Positions 62,951 to 64,000 of a stretch of 64,000 bases of DNA are shown here, piece after piece. Source of the DNA: Chloropicon primus (Eukaryota; Chlorophyta; Chloropicophyceae; Chloropicales; Chloropicaceae). The notes beneath the pieces were generated by a model that saw nothing but the letters and a program-made list of their open reading frames with translations, had not been told where the DNA came from and did not search any database. Each line of letters starts with the position of its first letter. Within the stretch, counting starts at the first letter, position 1. The stretch covers positions 62,001 to 126,000 of the forward strand of contig CP060773.1 of NCBI GenBank assembly GCA_023205875.1, written 5' to 3'. A program made the translations under genes and the position numbers.

Positions 62951-63726
62951 GCTTTCCCTCCCGTCTCCCTGTCACGACCAAAACTTAAGACAAACCCAAT
63001 CACAAAAGCAACAACACCATTCACCAACAACCTTACGTCAGTGTTTGCCATCCTCACCAGTGGACCAAAACGTTCGAATGAGGGCTCGATCGAGAGAGGA
63101 AGAGGTGAAGGTTTCGGCCGTGCCTCACCCCGTGGCCTCACCTCTCGTCCTTCTGGCCTAAAACTGGCTCAAACACTCACCTTTCTGCTCGAGTCCTCCT
63201 CCTCTCCTAAAGATACGATAACGTCATCCAAAGTTTGTGGCTCTCGTCAATCCAACAGCAGCAGCAGAATGGAGGGAGGAAGGAGGAAGGAGGAGAGAGG
63301 AGGGGCGATGCATGCTGGTGGCACGGTGGGATCATCACCAGTGCTTTGCTCCCTTCTTCGTGCTCTTTCCAAAGACCTTTCACTTGCCTTGCTGGACAAA
63401 CGGAGGAGGAAGGAGACGGAGAGGGAGGATGGTGATGGTGTTGCCTGGCCTTCCTTCCTTCGGAGTGGGAACAACGACGAAAAAGGTGACAAAAAATCTA
63501 TTAATAGTCTAATAATATCTTCCTACTCGCTGTATATCATGCCACTACTCAAACCATGGACATTTTGTGGCGTAGGAGCAAAAAAAAAACAAAATGAGAA
63601 AACTCTCTCTCCTTCTCTCCCTTCCCCTCCCTTCCTTTCCTCTCCCTTTCTCTCCCTTGGTGTATATATGTAGCATCTATCTAAGCAAGCACGATGGTTT
63701 GGTTTCGTTCTCTTTCTCTTTCTCTT
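62951..63726. promoter_or_regulatory. PDX2 5' region and 3' flank of the next gene
   Basis: Holds the predicted PDX2 leader exons (62968-62951, 63206-63181, and one ending at 63388). A minus-oriented module fragment (GAGCCCTC with CTCTC nine nt before it, about 63072-63100) lies inside the first intron. The dispersed repeat follows. The rest, 63500-63720, is AT- and CT-rich, probably the 3' UTR of the last gene. Confidence 0.4.
63251..63413 (-). repeat. Dispersed repeat, copy 2: PDX2 leader intron
   Basis: About 163 bp matching 47707-47876. On the minus strand the donor reads CAAG|GCAAGT, a recognised GC-AG donor form, where IspD has CAAG|GTAAGT. A plausible acceptor (CTTTAG) lies at 63207-63208, giving a 181-nt intron against 174 nt in IspD. 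Confidence 0.85.
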
Positions 63727-64000
63727 TCACGGGTCCGTCGTCGTAACGTCTCGCGAAGCGTGAAGCGCTTTGTACGTTGTCGACTGAGGGGGCCAAGCGA
63801 GGTCGTGAGCCTCCAAGAGACTGGCCAGAGCTGGCATGGGGTCGAACGAGCCCTCACGAATCTCTTTCGAGAGCTCTTCCATGCCAGCTGCCAAGGTCTT
63901 CCACGTGTGCCTCCAGAAACCCAAGCCGATGAGCCACGTGGCGATCGAGTCCACATTCTCGTAGATGCTGTACCCTTCGCCCCTGTCCAAAGCCAGGAGG
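63727..64000 (-). CDS. 3' end of a gene running off the window, unknown
   Basis: At least 90 codons, no start in the window. The visible C-terminus contains DRGEGYSIYENVDSIATWL, IGLGFWRHTWKTLAAG and a helical EELSKEIREGSFDPMP stretch, ending RDVTTTDP. No family recognised. The reading is supported by coding-like composition and a stop followed by an AT/CT-rich 3' flank. Confidence 0.5.
   Translation of the reverse strand, partial: LLALDRGEGYSIYENVDSIATWLIGLGFWRHTWKTLAAGMEELSKEIREGSFDPMPALASLLEAHDLAWPPQSTTYKALHASRDVTTTDP

Overview
The window is a stretch of nuclear DNA from a gene-dense, GC-rich green alga. Four things point there: a PsbR protein of photosystem II (a green-lineage subunit), a GT5 starch synthase and other plastid-type proteins with likely transit peptides (ClpF, IspD), spliceosomal introns with GT-AG ends of about 90-210 nt, and many single-exon genes. 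A prasinophyte-type chlorophyte such as Chloropicophyceae would fit, but that is a guess from style. I see no rRNA, tRNA, CRISPR array, bacterial operon or intact transposon.

Layout. 0-5 kb: SIRT4-like sirtuin, basic coiled-coil protein, ClpF adaptor. 5-11 kb: TBC Rab-GAP and starch synthase (divergent), then splicing factor SF3b5 in three small exons. 11-16 kb: coiled-coil protein, a 103-aa MGGCFSS protein in two short exons, and 1.6 kb of non-coding DNA. 16-24 kb: AP-3 delta, CobW/COG0523 GTPase, and a membrane-anchored beta-propeller protein of a mainly prokaryotic family. 23.9-25.5 kb: an AT-rich block without genes (about 29% GC by hand count in its middle), ended by an 11-bp perfect hairpin. 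26-33 kb: small exported protein, amino-acid transporter, saccharopine-dehydrogenase-like oxidoreductase, pfkB kinase, PsbR. 33-43 kb: TPR-DnaJ co-chaperone, ZOP1-like splicing factor, NTF2/DUF2358-like protein, MTHFR-like protein, and an acyl-protein-thioesterase-like protein that has lost its catalytic Ser and His. 43-45 kb: repeats, including a 194-bp tandem array. 45-64 kb: coiled-coil protein, IspD, an ion channel with an odd pore and a split cyclic-nucleotide domain, CWF19-like, TTI1, STIMATE/TMEM110, an unknown protein, PDX2, and the 3' end of one more gene.

Genes alternate in strand; convergent pairs sit 44-280 bp apart and divergent pairs share about 0.4-1.5 kb. Most are unrelated housekeeping genes; the plastid set (starch synthase, ClpF, PsbR, IspD, perhaps the GTPase) and the RNA-splicing set (SF3b5, ZOP1, CWF19) are each scattered.

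The main new signals are non-coding. (1) A roughly 35-53-bp module with core CTTTC-N4-GAGCCCTC recurs upstream of many genes and reads in the direction of the downstream gene. (2) GTAACG boxes recur between genes, three times as same-direction pairs exactly 18 nt apart. (3) A segment of about 165 bp covering most of a 5'-UTR intron is shared by IspD and PDX2, 15.5 kb apart; over about 106 nt the only difference turns a GT splice donor into GC.
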